DNA from: Absicoccus intestinalis | GTDB lineage: Bacteria; Bacillota_I; Bacilli_A; Erysipelotrichales; Erysipelotrichaceae | Direction: 5' to 3' | NCBI RefSeq assembly: GCF_033971885.1 | Contig: NZ_JALBUS010000006.1 | Coordinates: 1 to 64,000 of the forward strand | Length of the DNA: 64,000 nt | The notes under the pieces: generated by a model | Databases searched by the model: none | Told to the model about the DNA's origin: nothing | What the model saw: the letters and a program-made list of their open reading frames with translations, nothing else | Translations under genes and position numbers: made by a program | Part shown: positions 54,153-62,632 of the stretch, piece after piece | How the letters are laid out: each line of letters starts with the position of its first letter | How positions within the stretch are numbered: the first letter of the stretch is position 1

Positions 54153-54711
54153 TTTTTGCCTCTCTGAATAATTCTGCTAGTTTTGTTTGAAGCGCTATTT
54201 TGCGTTGGGATGGATCATGGATCGATCGAAGTAGTTTTTTACGATAGATCCCCATGGCTGTATTGATCGATCCCAAAGATGGGGGTAAGACCGTTTGAAT
54301 CTGCGCTTTGATCCATTGGGTCAACAAGGGGCTTTTTCCACTGCTCGAGATGCCAATGATGACATCGTCTTGTTTGACGATAGCCGGAAAGATAAAAGTA
54401 CATAAAGCGGGATCATCCACCACATTGACCAAGATGCGTTCTTGTTTACATTTTTGGGCAATCCAAGCATTGACTTTTCTTTGATTGGTAGCGGCAATGA
54501 TCAAGTCATATCGTGTGTCGATATCTGTCGGCTTCACAGATCGGATCTCATAGGGATAGGATCGAAGGGAATCACAAATCGTTTCACTAATGATATGGAT
54601 ATCGGCACCAAATTGTTTCAATTGATTGGCTTTTCGTAAGGCTGTCTTTTGCCCACCAATGATCAAGACTTGTTTCTGATTGAGATCGATCATAACGGGA
54701 AAGTAACTCAT
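54145..54711 (-). CDS. Precorrin-2 dehydrogenase / sirohydrochlorin ferrochelatase
   Basis: 188 residues, matching the CysG N-terminal/Met8 domain: YFPVMIDLNQKQVLIIGGQKTALRKANQL (Rossmann loop GGxxxA; split), IIAATNQRKVNAWIAQKC, NVVDDPALCTFIFPAIV, ISSSGKSPLLTQWIK. Oxidises precorrin-2 and inserts iron to form sirohaem. The start at 54711 (MSYF) overlaps the hemA stop by 4 nt; a GTG five codons upstream is possible. Confidence 0.92.
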   Translation of the reverse strand: MSYFPVMIDLNQKQVLIIGGQKTALRKANQLKQFGADIHIISETICDSLRSYPYEIRSVKPTDIDTRYDLIIAATNQRKVNAWIAQKCKQERILVNVVDDPALCTFIFPAIVKQDDVIIGISSSGKSPLLTQWIKAQIQTVLPPSLGSINTAMGIYRKKLLRSIHDPSQRKIALQTKLAELFREAKND

Positions 54712-55802
54712 TGGTTGGTCACCCACTTTTCAAGCCAGGAAGCGATGGCATCCATCTGTTCATAGGAGTCAGTCTTGCGTAATGAATAGACAAAAGATTC
54801 CATGGTTTTTTCTTTGATTTGGGGCAAATACGCAATCAGATCGTGCATCCGTAATTCTTTTAAAATGTCCGATACCCCTTGATCAATGGTAACTTGTGCC
54901 CTTTGGGCATAGCCCAGTTTCTTTTGATTATTGGTTTTGGCCAGTTGTTGAAAATGATCGATATTCAAATAGGTGCAATGGGGCAATTCTTGTAGATGTG
55001 GATCCATGTCGTTGGGAACGGCTAGATCGATAAACAAGCGTGGTTTCGTATCGATATGTTTTTCTAGTTCTGCTTTGGTGATCGTATAATGAGGACTGGA
55101 TGTAGCACTGATGATGACATCGGCTTGTGGAATCAGGTCATATCGTTCTTTGTAGGGTTTCATCGTTACTTGTGGATAGGTCGCAAACAAAGAAACATTG
55201 TGTTGACGGGTCGTACCAATCAGCGCGATGTTTGGTTTGGCCAGGATGTTTTTGGCGGTGATGCTGCCAATCTTGCCACTAATCCCAATGATCAATACAG
55301 AATGAGCGCCAAAGTCAAACACCGCATGGGCCGCCAAGGTACCTATGGAAACGGAAGTGGAAGACAGTCCGGTCTGGGTCTTGATTTGTTTCACCGTTTT
55401 CATGACCATTTGAAAGATCGTATTAAACGTATACGAGGTCTTTTTTAATTGACGCGCATCTTCATAGGCTTCTTTGACTTGACGATAGATTTCATCTTCC
55501 CCCAAGACCATGGAGTCCATGCCACAGGCTACGCGTGCCAAATGACGAATGGCACCAGCCGATGTATAGGTCGCAATATAGGGCATCAAAGCATCGCGAT
55601 CCAATGCTTTGAAACGACAGAGTTGTTCTTCCATCGCATTGATGTCGATGTCAAAATAGATTTCCAAACGGTTACAAGTAGAAAGGATAACGCATTGTCC
55701 TTCGATCTGGTCAAAAAATTGTGCTTTTTCATTGAAATCAAAGGCCAATAAATTGCGAATTTCAATGGGAGCTATTTTATAGGAGATACTGATACAATTC
55801 AT
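54708..55802 (-). CDS. hemA: Glutamyl-tRNA reductase
   Basis: 364 residues, shorter than most (~410-450), missing part of the C-terminal dimerisation region. Catalytic Cys in ILSTCNRLEIYF; RHLARVACGMDSMVLGEDEI; NADP domain VLIIGISGKIGSITAKNIL; DLAVPNDMDP. Commits glutamyl-tRNA to tetrapyrroles. First gene of hemA-sirC-hemC-cobA/hemD-hemB-hemL. It starts 7 nt after TATAAT without a Shine-Dalgarno. Confidence 0.94.
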   Translation of the reverse strand: MNCISISYKIAPIEIRNLLAFDFNEKAQFFDQIEGQCVILSTCNRLEIYFDIDINAMEEQLCRFKALDRDALMPYIATYTSAGAIRHLARVACGMDSMVLGEDEIYRQVKEAYEDARQLKKTSYTFNTIFQMVMKTVKQIKTQTGLSSTSVSIGTLAAHAVFDFGAHSVLIIGISGKIGSITAKNILAKPNIALIGTTRQHNVSLFATYPQVTMKPYKERYDLIPQADVIISATSSPHYTITKAELEKHIDTKPRLFIDLAVPNDMDPHLQELPHCTYLNIDHFQQLAKTNNQKKLGYAQRAQVTIDQGVSDILKELRMHDLIAYLPQIKEKTMESFVYSLRKTDSYEQMDAIASWLEKWVTNQ

Positions 55803-55809
55803 GGTTTTT

Positions 55810-55815
55810 ATTATA
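55810..55815 (-). promoter_or_regulatory. -10 box 7 nt before hemA (leaderless candidate)
   Basis: Minus strand TATAAT (55810-55815), AAAAACC, then ATG at 55802. No convincing -35. A 12-bp palindrome TTGCCTAGGCAA (55838-55849) sits ~25 bp upstream, between hemA and the divergent LuxR-type gene. Confidence 0.55.
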
Positions 55816-55837
55816 CTACAAACCGACTTGGCTTTGG

Positions 55838-55849
55838 TTGCCTAGGCAA
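55838..55849. repeat. TTGCCTAGGCAA palindrome in hemA/LuxR divergent region
   Basis: A perfect 12-bp palindrome between the hemA -10 and the TATAGT -10 of the opposite gene. It is a candidate operator for coordinated control of both directions; the regulator is unknown. Confidence 0.4.
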
Positions 55850-55896
55850 ATCACTAAAAGTTTTGTATAGTAATGATAAAGGATAACTTAACATAT

Positions 55897-57333
55897 ATGC
55901 TTTATAATATTTCTTTTGATATCTGTGCAATTGCTTTGACATGGATGGCCATTTATACCCTTTTTTATCGGCGCAACCACCATACACGTTCCAGTCGGAT
56001 CTTTTTGATCTTATTGTTGATGCACATGGTTGCTTTGATCACCGACATTGCGAGTACCTTTGCGAATTCCTATCCCACTCTCACATCACCTTTTTTCCGT
56101 GATGCGATGAACTTTATTTTTTTAGCTATCCATTCCAGTGAAGCTTTTGTGTTCCTATACTTTTTGATCGTTGACTTAGAAATTGGGCATACGACCCATC
56201 GTTATACAAAGATCTTGCTCCTTTTCCCTGAGTGTTGTTTCATTCTTTTTCCTTTGCTTCTTAATCCTTGGACACATGCGGTTTTCTATTATGACAAAGC
56301 CAATCTGTATGTCCATGGATCCATGATGTATATGCTCTATGGGGCTGTGTATTTGTATCTGGCCCTTTCTCTGGGTTTGATCATTCATAAAAGAGAGCGT
56401 TTGACACAACGGCAATATCGTACCTTATTGTATTTATTTCTATTGTCAGGCATACCGGTTTTGATCCAAAGTCTTTTCATGCCTCACCAACTCATTGAAA
56501 TGTATTTTCAGGCTTTAGGTTTCTATGGCTTTTTACAACTCATTGATCCCATTGATGAATACTATCATCCGGTTACGCGTATCAAAAATTTTCAAGCGAT
56601 GATCAACGATCTATCGCCCTATTTTGTGAATCAACGATCAACCTATGCCATCATCCTAAAAATATCGCAATTGGACGTCTTATCGTTTTTCTCTCAAACA
56701 AGTGATATTTCGCATAGTTATCGTTTAATGATCACCGATTGGCTAGCCAATCTTGTGGAAAAGGGACATTGTTACGATTGTGAATATGGCATCTATGTCT
56801 TAACTATCAATGATGATCCCACATTCATTTGTCAAATCATCCAAAATCGTATGGCCAATCCCTGGCAGCATCGCCAATACGCTTACCAATTTTCGGTTCA
56901 GATCACGGCAGTACAAATTGGTGAAGATATTCATTCCATGGATACTTTTGGCCAAATGGTGCACATCCCGTATTTTCATACGGAACAGGGATGTGTATTC
57001 CAAACCGTAGAAGATCTTGAACGGGAGTCAAAAGAATTCATGACGCATCAAAGACCGGAAATCCCCTTTGCGTTGCAAGAAGCTTTGGATGCGTTTCTTC
57101 ATGGCTTTGCGACCTTGACTCCAGCGGAACGATCCATTACGGATTTATACATCCATGGTCATGAGATTCGTGAAATTCCGGATATCGCTTGTATTAGTGC
57201 CAATACGGTCAAAAAGCACAACAAAAATATCTATCGGAAATTGGGCATCAAGTCCAAAGAAGAATTATTGATTTATGTGGATCTCTTTCAACGATGTGGT
57301 CGTATCCAGGATCTCTATTCATATGCCAAATAG
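55897..57333 (+). CDS. Seven-helix membrane protein with C-terminal LuxR-type HTH
   Basis: 478 residues from ATG 55897 (after AAAGGATAACTTAACAT); an in-frame ATG at 55873 lies 1 nt after a TATAGT box and is unlikely. About seven helices cover residues 1-215. Residues ~225-390 are a cytoplasmic part without a recognised family (possibly a degenerate GGDEF-like or PAS domain). The C-terminus (~400-460: FATLTPAERSITDLYIHG, CISANTVKKHNKNIYRKLGI) is a LuxR/GerE HTH. A membrane-bound transcription factor; signal unknown. Divergent from hemA. Confidence 0.82.
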   Translation: MLYNISFDICAIALTWMAIYTLFYRRNHHTRSSRIFLILLLMHMVALITDIASTFANSYPTLTSPFFRDAMNFIFLAIHSSEAFVFLYFLIVDLEIGHTTHRYTKILLLFPECCFILFPLLLNPWTHAVFYYDKANLYVHGSMMYMLYGAVYLYLALSLGLIIHKRERLTQRQYRTLLYLFLLSGIPVLIQSLFMPHQLIEMYFQALGFYGFLQLIDPIDEYYHPVTRIKNFQAMINDLSPYFVNQRSTYAIILKISQLDVLSFFSQTSDISHSYRLMITDWLANLVEKGHCYDCEYGIYVLTINDDPTFICQIIQNRMANPWQHRQYAYQFSVQITAVQIGEDIHSMDTFGQMVHIPYFHTEQGCVFQTVEDLERESKEFMTHQRPEIPFALQEALDAFLHGFATLTPAERSITDLYIHGHEIREIPDIACISANTVKKHNKNIYRKLGIKSKEELLIYVDLFQRCGRIQDLYSYAK

Positions 57334-57364
57334 TACCCTAGGGGTACTATTTGAACGTTTTTTA
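57326..57364 (+). terminator. Terminator after LuxR-type gene
   Basis: AAATAGTACCC-TA-GGGGTACTATTT stem containing the stop codon, then GAACGTTTTTTA. Confidence 0.7.
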
Positions 57365-57400
57365 TCATGGTATAAATAAAATAGAAAGAGAGGAAATCCC

Positions 57401-57754
57401 ATGAAAAAGCGTTTGCTGATCAGCTTGTTTACTATCTTATTCTTGGTGGTGGGGTGTGGCAGTGCCAAATATGCGAATAGTAAATATCTTGGCACATGGA
57501 AGGCTACTCAAGCCGAAGCGTATGGTGTATCGATTTCAACGGAATCTGTTATTGGTGAATTCTCCATGGATCTAAAGGAAGATGGTAGTGCAAAAGTAAT
57601 CATCGATAAAGATACATACAAAGGAGAATGGGAAGAAATCAAAGAGGGGATCCAATTAAAAGATGCCAAAGATACGATGGATTTCAAAGCCAAAGATGGC
57701 CATTTGATCCTTGAATACAGTGGAGCTACGATCCTCTTTGAAAAACAAAAGTAA
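57401..57754 (+). CDS. Small lipoprotein
   Basis: 117 residues. N-terminal Lys-Lys-Arg, hydrophobic stretch and lipobox LVVGC (Cys at residue 19) mark a lipoprotein. The mature part is a beta-rich domain (LGTWKATQAEAYG, FSMDLKEDGSAKVIIDKDTYKGEWEEI, ILEYSGATILFEKQ) of the lipocalin-like/DUF style seen in Bacillota. Function unknown. Preceded by a TATAAA box and GAGAGGAAATCCC. Confidence 0.85.
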   Translation: MKKRLLISLFTILFLVVGCGSAKYANSKYLGTWKATQAEAYGVSISTESVIGEFSMDLKEDGSAKVIIDKDTYKGEWEEIKEGIQLKDAKDTMDFKAKDGHLILEYSGATILFEKQK

Positions 57755-57792
57755 AGGTACGATCACATAAGATCGTACCCTTTGTTTTTTAG
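57754..57792. terminator. Bidirectional terminator
   Basis: GGTACGATC-ACATAA-GATCGTACC between the lipoprotein and the ACT gene, with T-run TTTGTTTTTT (plus) and AAAG/CTTTAC on the other side. The ACT stop codon lies in the loop. Confidence 0.85.
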
Positions 57793-58164
57793 ACTGATTT
57801 CTAATTCTTCCTCTTCTTCACAATGAATCAACATAATGGGTTGTGGGGTGTCCCAACCAAACGTTGTATATAAATAATCAATATTGATGTTGCATTCTTT
57901 GACATCTTCCAATAAATGGTTCAAGCTACCCACTTCATTGGAAACACGAACGGCTAAAACGGAATCCAAGTGAGTCAAGTATCGTTTCTTTAAGATTTCT
58001 TGTGCTTTCTCTGTGTCGGAAACGATCATACGGACAATCGCGAAAGCAGAACTATCATTGGTCAATAGCGCATATAAATTGATATTGGCATCGGCTAATT
58101 CTTTCGTAATATCGTTGATTGCGCCTTTCTTATTTTCGGCAAAAACCGAAAGTTGTTTCATCAT
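57763..58164 (-). CDS. Tandem ACT-domain protein
   Basis: 133 residues with two ACT domains: LSVFAENKKGAINDITKELADANINLYAL (residues 4-33, split) and VSNEVGSLNHLLEDVKECNINIDYLYT (~73-100). No catalytic domain. Such proteins bind amino acids and may regulate a partner enzyme or transporter. Ribosome site GGAGGATGCAACC. Divergent from the Ldh-family oxidoreductase gene. Confidence 0.9.
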   Translation of the reverse strand: MMKQLSVFAENKKGAINDITKELADANINLYALLTNDSSAFAIVRMIVSDTEKAQEILKKRYLTHLDSVLAVRVSNEVGSLNHLLEDVKECNINIDYLYTTFGWDTPQPIMLIHCEEEEELEISLKNKGYDLM

Positions 58165-58246
58165 GGTTGCATCCTCCTAAGTTTCCTCTATTATACGCGG
58201 AATTATGATAAGATACCAATAGAACATAGGTTTGGAGGTAAAGAAA

Positions 58247-59359
58247 ATGGAAGAAACACGTCCTTATGTCAGCTGGGATCTCATTCAATCGTTTATGATC
58301 GATGCGTTTCAAGCAGCTGGTGTACCGAAAGAAGATGCCAAAATTTGTACCGATGTATTGATGGAAAGTGATCGTCGTGGAATTGAAAGTCATGGAACCA
58401 ACCGTTTCAAACCCATTTATATCGATCGCATCAATGATGGAATTTTAAATCCAGTTACAAATTATGAAATATTAAAGGATACACCCACTACTTGTGTAGC
58501 CGATGCGCATGATGGAATGGGTATGGTGGCAAGTTATAAAATGATGACTTCATTGATTGAAAAAGCGAAAAAATATGGCCTAGCAATGGGTGCTATCAAG
58601 AATTCCTCGCATTATGGCATTGCCGGCTATTGGGCAACCATGGCTAGTAAAGAAGGATTGTTAGGAATTACCGGAACCAATGCTCGTCCATCGATTGCAC
58701 CTACGTTTGGTGTGGAAAATATGATGGGAACCAATCCACTCACCTTCGCATTCCCAACGGATGAAGATTTTGACTTTATTTTAGATTGCGCTACTTCGAT
58801 CGTACAACGCGGTAAGATCGAATATTATGCGCGTTCAGGCAAGCCAACCCCAAAAGGTATGGTCATTGCGCATGATGGTACGGCACTAACGGATTCCGAA
58901 GAAATTCTAAAGAAATTAGTAGAAGGCACAGCCGCTCTAACGCCATTGGGTGGTATTGGCGAAGAAATGGCAGGTTATAAAGGTTATGGCTATGCCGCAG
59001 TTGTAGAAATTTTATCGGCAGCCCTAACGGGTGGTTTATTCATGAAAGATCTAACGAATAAGAATCCCGATGGAACGAAACGACCTTATCATTTGGGTCA
59101 TTTCTTCCTAGTGATCAACCCTGAATTCTTTATGGGTCTGGATACCTTCAAGAAAACGGCTGGTGATATCTTGCGTGGTTTACGCAACAGCCAAAAAGCA
59201 CCTGGTGAAGATCGTATCTATACAGCGGGTGAAAAAGAATGGGATGTTTGGCAAGTACGCAAAGATAAAGGTGTCCCAATGGGTGAAGGTGTGCAAAACG
59301 ATTTCAAAGCAGTACGAGATATGTATCATTTGGACTACAAATTCCCTTTTGAAAAATAA
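58247..59359 (+). CDS. Malate/L-lactate dehydrogenase family (Ldh-family oxidoreductase)
   Basis: 370 residues of the NAD(P)-dependent YlbC/AllD/MDH2 fold, unrelated to classical LDH. Motifs: SDRRGIESHGTNRFKPIYIDRI, MGAIKNSSHYGIAGYWATMA (catalytic His region), GITGTNARPSIAPTFG, TNPLTFAFP, DCATSIVQRGKIE, GYKGYGYAAVVEILSAAL. Substrate may be malate, ureidoglycolate, sulfolactate or 2-oxoacids. Start at 58247 after TTTGGAGGTAAAGAAA. Followed by a terminator. Confidence 0.9.
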   Translation: MEETRPYVSWDLIQSFMIDAFQAAGVPKEDAKICTDVLMESDRRGIESHGTNRFKPIYIDRINDGILNPVTNYEILKDTPTTCVADAHDGMGMVASYKMMTSLIEKAKKYGLAMGAIKNSSHYGIAGYWATMASKEGLLGITGTNARPSIAPTFGVENMMGTNPLTFAFPTDEDFDFILDCATSIVQRGKIEYYARSGKPTPKGMVIAHDGTALTDSEEILKKLVEGTAALTPLGGIGEEMAGYKGYGYAAVVEILSAALTGGLFMKDLTNKNPDGTKRPYHLGHFFLVINPEFFMGLDTFKKTAGDILRGLRNSQKAPGEDRIYTAGEKEWDVWQVRKDKGVPMGEGVQNDFKAVRDMYHLDYKFPFEK

Positions 59360-59365
59360 TCAATG

Positions 59366-59390
59366 GAAGGCAGCCTAAGCTGCCTTTTTT
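59366..59390 (+). terminator. Terminator after Ldh-family gene
   Basis: AAGGCAGC-CTAA-GCTGCCTT stem with T6. Confidence 0.9.
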
Positions 59391-59576
59391 ATGTCTATCG
59401 ACTTATCTAGGTTGATGATCGATGATTTGACGATGCATGAAATGAATCACGACCGAGTATTAGACACGGTACTCCTTTTCTAAGGACATCAAATATTCTC
59501 TTACTATTTCATCTTTTTTAAATGTGCTTTATTTGAATATAGACGTATTATATATCACCGGAAGAGTGGGAATTCT

Positions 59577-60932
59577 ATGAACAAAATCACAAGATTTTTA
59601 GAAGTACCTGTAGTTGCTGGAACTCTGTTTACATTGGGCCATATCGCCGTTAAAGCAGCGGAACCTACGACACAACCAGAACCTGTCGCACAAACAACAG
59701 AGACAACCAGTCAAAACGAAAATGAGGATATCCAACCGGTCGAAGTGGACAATCGAACGGAATAGGAAACGAAGATCAAGGAAGCACAAGATTTGGGTAT
59801 CGACATTCAAACGATCAACAATCAACAAGAGCTGCCAAAAACGTAACAAGAACTGCATGATTATTATCAATCACAGATCGACGCCTTGAATCAAGCCATT
59901 CAACAACAAAAACAGTACAATGATGCATATGCCAAGGAACAAGAAAAAGCGTTCGCGACCGTGATCCAGGATCCCGAATATAAACAAAATGAATGGTCCA
60001 TGGATCAGTTCAAAGAACTAGTTGACGGGGATTTCAATAAGGTCACGGTTATCTCCAAAAGTCCAAACAAATCGTTACAATTGGAAACCCATCTAAAAGA
60101 AAATGGGTATCTTCATAAAGCGGATTATTGGATCTATCGCAATGTATTTCTCGATAGTAAAACAGGTGATCCCATCAATTTACGTTTTGACATCCTCAAA
60201 ATTCAACAGAATGCAACCGCAGGAGCCAATGAAACGGGCAATGATCTAGATGCATTACCTGAAATAGAAAAAACTCGATTATCTTTTATTGACAAAAATC
60301 AAGTGGCTCTATGGTATGATAATGCCCAATTGACTATGAAAGTATCTTTCTTAGATGCGAACGATGATCCCGTGGTATTGGAAAAGCCATTGGTGATCAT
60401 TACGGATGTAGACGATAATCAAGCTGTGAAGATGGATGAGATGAACGTAAAATGGTTAAAGGATAAAAATTTAGTGGATCGAAATGGCATCGTTGGTAAT
60501 TTTGGCACGTATCGAGATACTACACCCGACAATCGAAGTGCTTGGATGATGTATGCCTTACCGGCAACCGATCATTTCACATATACATTCTATTCTTTTT
60601 CAAGCTCTTTTGGTGGAGTCTATCAAGGAGTTGGATCGGAAACGATTTCCTATACAAGACCCAATAAACAAATGGTGCAATGGGAGGGTCAAGATATCCA
60701 ATTGACCGATTTATTTGTATCACAACCAAGTACACCATCAAAACCAAATGTGATTGTTTCGCATCCAACCCAAGCCCATATCACGACAACTTCAACGAAT
60801 GTGGTTCCAGCTTCGACTTCTGTTGAAACTTCATCCACCGTTTCAACGGGTGTTTCTTTATCTTGGATGAGTTCACTATTTGGTTGTATCCTTTCTGGCC
60901 TTGGTTTGATTTCCATCAAAAAAAGAAGTTGA
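59577..60932 (+). pseudogene. Surface adhesin-like gene interrupted by two in-frame stops
   Basis: One reading frame runs from ATG 59577 to TGA 60930 but has TAG at 59763-59765 and TAA at 59844-59846. The first part has a signal peptide (FLEVPVVAGTLFTLGHIAVKA) and a Thr/Gln-rich stretch; after the stops come a Gln-rich helix (NQAIQQQKQYNDAYAKEQEKA) and a region resembling antigen I/II V-region/GbpC domains (LTMKVSFLDANDDPVVL, FSSSFGGVYQGVGSETISYTRP). A hydrophobic C-terminal helix plus KKRS ends it; no LPxTG is seen. Each stop is one change from a Gln codon. It may be decayed or read through. Confidence 0.6.
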
Positions 60933-60950
60933 GTCAACTTCTTTTTTTTG
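60921..60950 (+). terminator. Terminator between adhesin-like and PNPOx genes
   Basis: AGAAGTT-GAGTC-AACTTCT with T8 downstream; A-run on the other strand makes it usable in both directions. Confidence 0.85.
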
Positions 60951-60951
60951 G

Positions 60952-61344
60952 CTAAAATTTGATCGTATGTGGACTTTCCTTGAAACTATAGAATGTCGCA
61001 CTTGCATTTTTTAGATAGAAACAAGCCATATTTCCATCCCCTACGGCATAGCTTTCTTTTTGTTCAGGAAAAGCTTCCAACATTTCTCTTTGGACATCTT
61101 CATCTGGATCTAAAACAACTTCTGCTTGAACACGGACCCATTGATCCTTTTGGATCGCTGAAAGCTCAATTTTCGGATTTTTCAAAAGTTATTGCGCCAT
61201 CTTCTTTTTTAGACCCGTCTGAAAATAAAATTTACGTTGATAGATCAATTGCGTACTCATTGGTCGTACATGGGGCTGTCCCTGATCATCGGTGGCTAGA
61301 AACCATACCCCTGCTTTTTTTAAAAATTCATAAAGTTCGCCCAT
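60952..61344 (-). pseudogene. PNPOx-like flavin protein gene with in-frame TAA
   Basis: Minus strand, ATG at 61344 after GAAGGAAACAAA. Codons 1-51 read MGELYEFLKKAGVWFLATDD... KKKMAQ, then TAA (61189-61191), then in the same frame LLKNPKIELSAIQKDQWVRV and on to a normal end at 60952. Relatives read continuous (about 130 residues) with Gln or Lys at that spot, as in the KxQLLxNPKIE motif. CAA to TAA would explain it. The fragment after the stop is in frame and well kept, so decay is recent or the stop is read through. Confidence 0.75.
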
Positions 61345-61357
61345 TTTGTTTCCTTCT

Positions 61358-62107
61358 TTATTCCAAACACATCATCAAGACAAATCCCAGTGCAAAACAA
61401 ATCGTTCCCCAATTCGAATGCGCTCCTTCACTCATTTCGGGAATCAATTCTTCCACGACTACATACAACATGGCTCCAGCCGCAAAGGCCAAGAAAGAAG
61501 GCATCAATGGAACGATCCAAGCGGATAACCAAATTGTCAATAAAGCACCGACTGGTTCTACGGCTCCAGATCCAACCCCAGCTAAAAAGGTTTTCCATCG
61601 TGACATACCAGCGGCTTTTAGAGGCATGGATACGATCGCTCCTTCCGGTACATTTTGAATGGCAATCCCCATCGCTAATGCGAAGGCACCGGCTTGACCA
61701 ATGGCAGAGTTTGATAACCAACCGGCATATACGACGCCCACCGCCATTCCTTCCGGAAGATTATGAAGCGTGACCGCTAATAAAAGTTTGGTTGATTTGT
61801 TTAAAGACGTATGTGGGCCTTCTTCTTGATCATCCATATGCGTATGCGGGATCACAACATCCAGCAACAACAAAAAGCCAATCCCTAATAAAAAACCAAT
61901 CGCAACGGGCCATACCGTTTTGGCTTGTGCTAATGCTGGTTGTAGTAAGCTCCAAAAACTGGCAGCGACCATGATGCCGGCAGCAAAACCAGTCAGCATC
62001 CGTTGGCTGGTTTGAGAAAGGGGCTTACGCATAAATAGGACAAAAGAAGCACCTATGGATGTTCCTAAAAAAGGAATCAAAAGACCTTGGATAATTTCTC
62101 TGTTCAT
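61358..62107 (-). CDS. ZIP family metal transporter
   Basis: 249 residues, eight helices. ZIP motifs: GFAAGIMVAASFWSLL, a His/Asp-rich cytoplasmic loop (HTHMDDQEE), LLLAVTLHNLPEGMAVGVVYAG with the TM4 HN..EG metal site, and NVPEGAIVSMPL in TM5. Imports Zn2+ or Fe2+/Mn2+. Weak ribosome site TCTAGAAGT. Ends 13 nt before the broken PNPOx gene, in the same direction. Confidence 0.92.
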   Translation of the reverse strand: MNREIIQGLLIPFLGTSIGASFVLFMRKPLSQTSQRMLTGFAAGIMVAASFWSLLQPALAQAKTVWPVAIGFLLGIGFLLLLDVVIPHTHMDDQEEGPHTSLNKSTKLLLAVTLHNLPEGMAVGVVYAGWLSNSAIGQAGAFALAMGIAIQNVPEGAIVSMPLKAAGMSRWKTFLAGVGSGAVEPVGALLTIWLSAWIVPLMPSFLAFAAGAMLYVVVEELIPEMSEGAHSNWGTICFALGFVLMMCLE

Positions 62108-62151
62108 ACTTCTAGATTACCATATCTATTGTAAAAAGTAGATGAAGACAT

Positions 62152-62176
62152 AAAAAAATCGCCAATTGGCGATTAT
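62152..62176 (-). terminator. Terminator of tRNA array
   Basis: Minus strand AATCGCCAATTGGCGATTTTTTTA, palindromic stem with T-run, just after the last tRNA-Ala. Confidence 0.88.
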
Positions 62177-62184
62177 TTTTCTAT

Positions 62185-62260
62185 TGGTGGAGCGTATCGG
62201 GATCGAACCGATGACCCCCTGCTTGCAAAGCAGGTGCTCTCCCATCTGAGCTAACACCCC
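62185..62260 (-). tRNA. tRNA-Ala (TGC), copy 2
   Basis: 76 nt with encoded CCA. Acceptor GGGGTGT/ACGCTCC, anticodon TGC in CTTTGCAAG, T-loop GGTTCGATCC. Last of four tRNAs in the array. Confidence 0.97.
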
Positions 62261-62276
62261 ATGGTATAAAATTGAA

Positions 62277-62353
<77 letters not shown>

Positions 62354-62359
62354 GCGATA

Positions 62360-62373
62360 ATCGCCGAAGCGAT
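62360..62373 (-). other. TTCG tetraloop hairpin between tRNA units
   Basis: Minus strand ATCGC-TTCG-GCGAT in the longer (34 nt) spacer between Ala copy 1 and Ile copy 2; no T-run follows, so a processing element is more likely than a terminator. Confidence 0.5.
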
Positions 62374-62387
62374 ATTCTATAAAAAAT

Positions 62388-62463
62388 TGGTGGAGCGTAT
62401 CGGGATCGAACCGATGACCCCCTGCTTGCAAAGCAGGTGCTCTCCCATCTGAGCTAACACCCC
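62388..62463 (-). tRNA. tRNA-Ala (TGC), copy 1
   Basis: 76 nt, same sequence as the copy at 62185-62260, CCA encoded. Confidence 0.97.
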
Positions 62464-62489
62464 ATGTATATGAAAGCCAACAAAATCAA

Positions 62490-62566
<77 letters not shown>

Positions 62567-62585
62567 GCTTGTTGACTGCCTAATC

Positions 62586-62614
62586 ATATTACCATTTGCG
62601 ATATTTGATGTCAA
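62586..62614 (-). promoter_or_regulatory. Promoter of tRNA array
   Basis: Minus strand -35 TTGACA (62609-62614), 17-nt spacer, -10 TAATAT (62586-62591). Near-consensus, ~20 nt before the first tRNA. Confidence 0.9.
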
Positions 62615-62632
62615 CACAATTTTTCACTTTTT

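Noticed and set aside
59391..59576. Short frame beginning near 59418 in the gap before the adhesin-like gene
   Set aside because: Only ~22 codons, no ribosome site. The gap otherwise holds only a possible AT-rich promoter.
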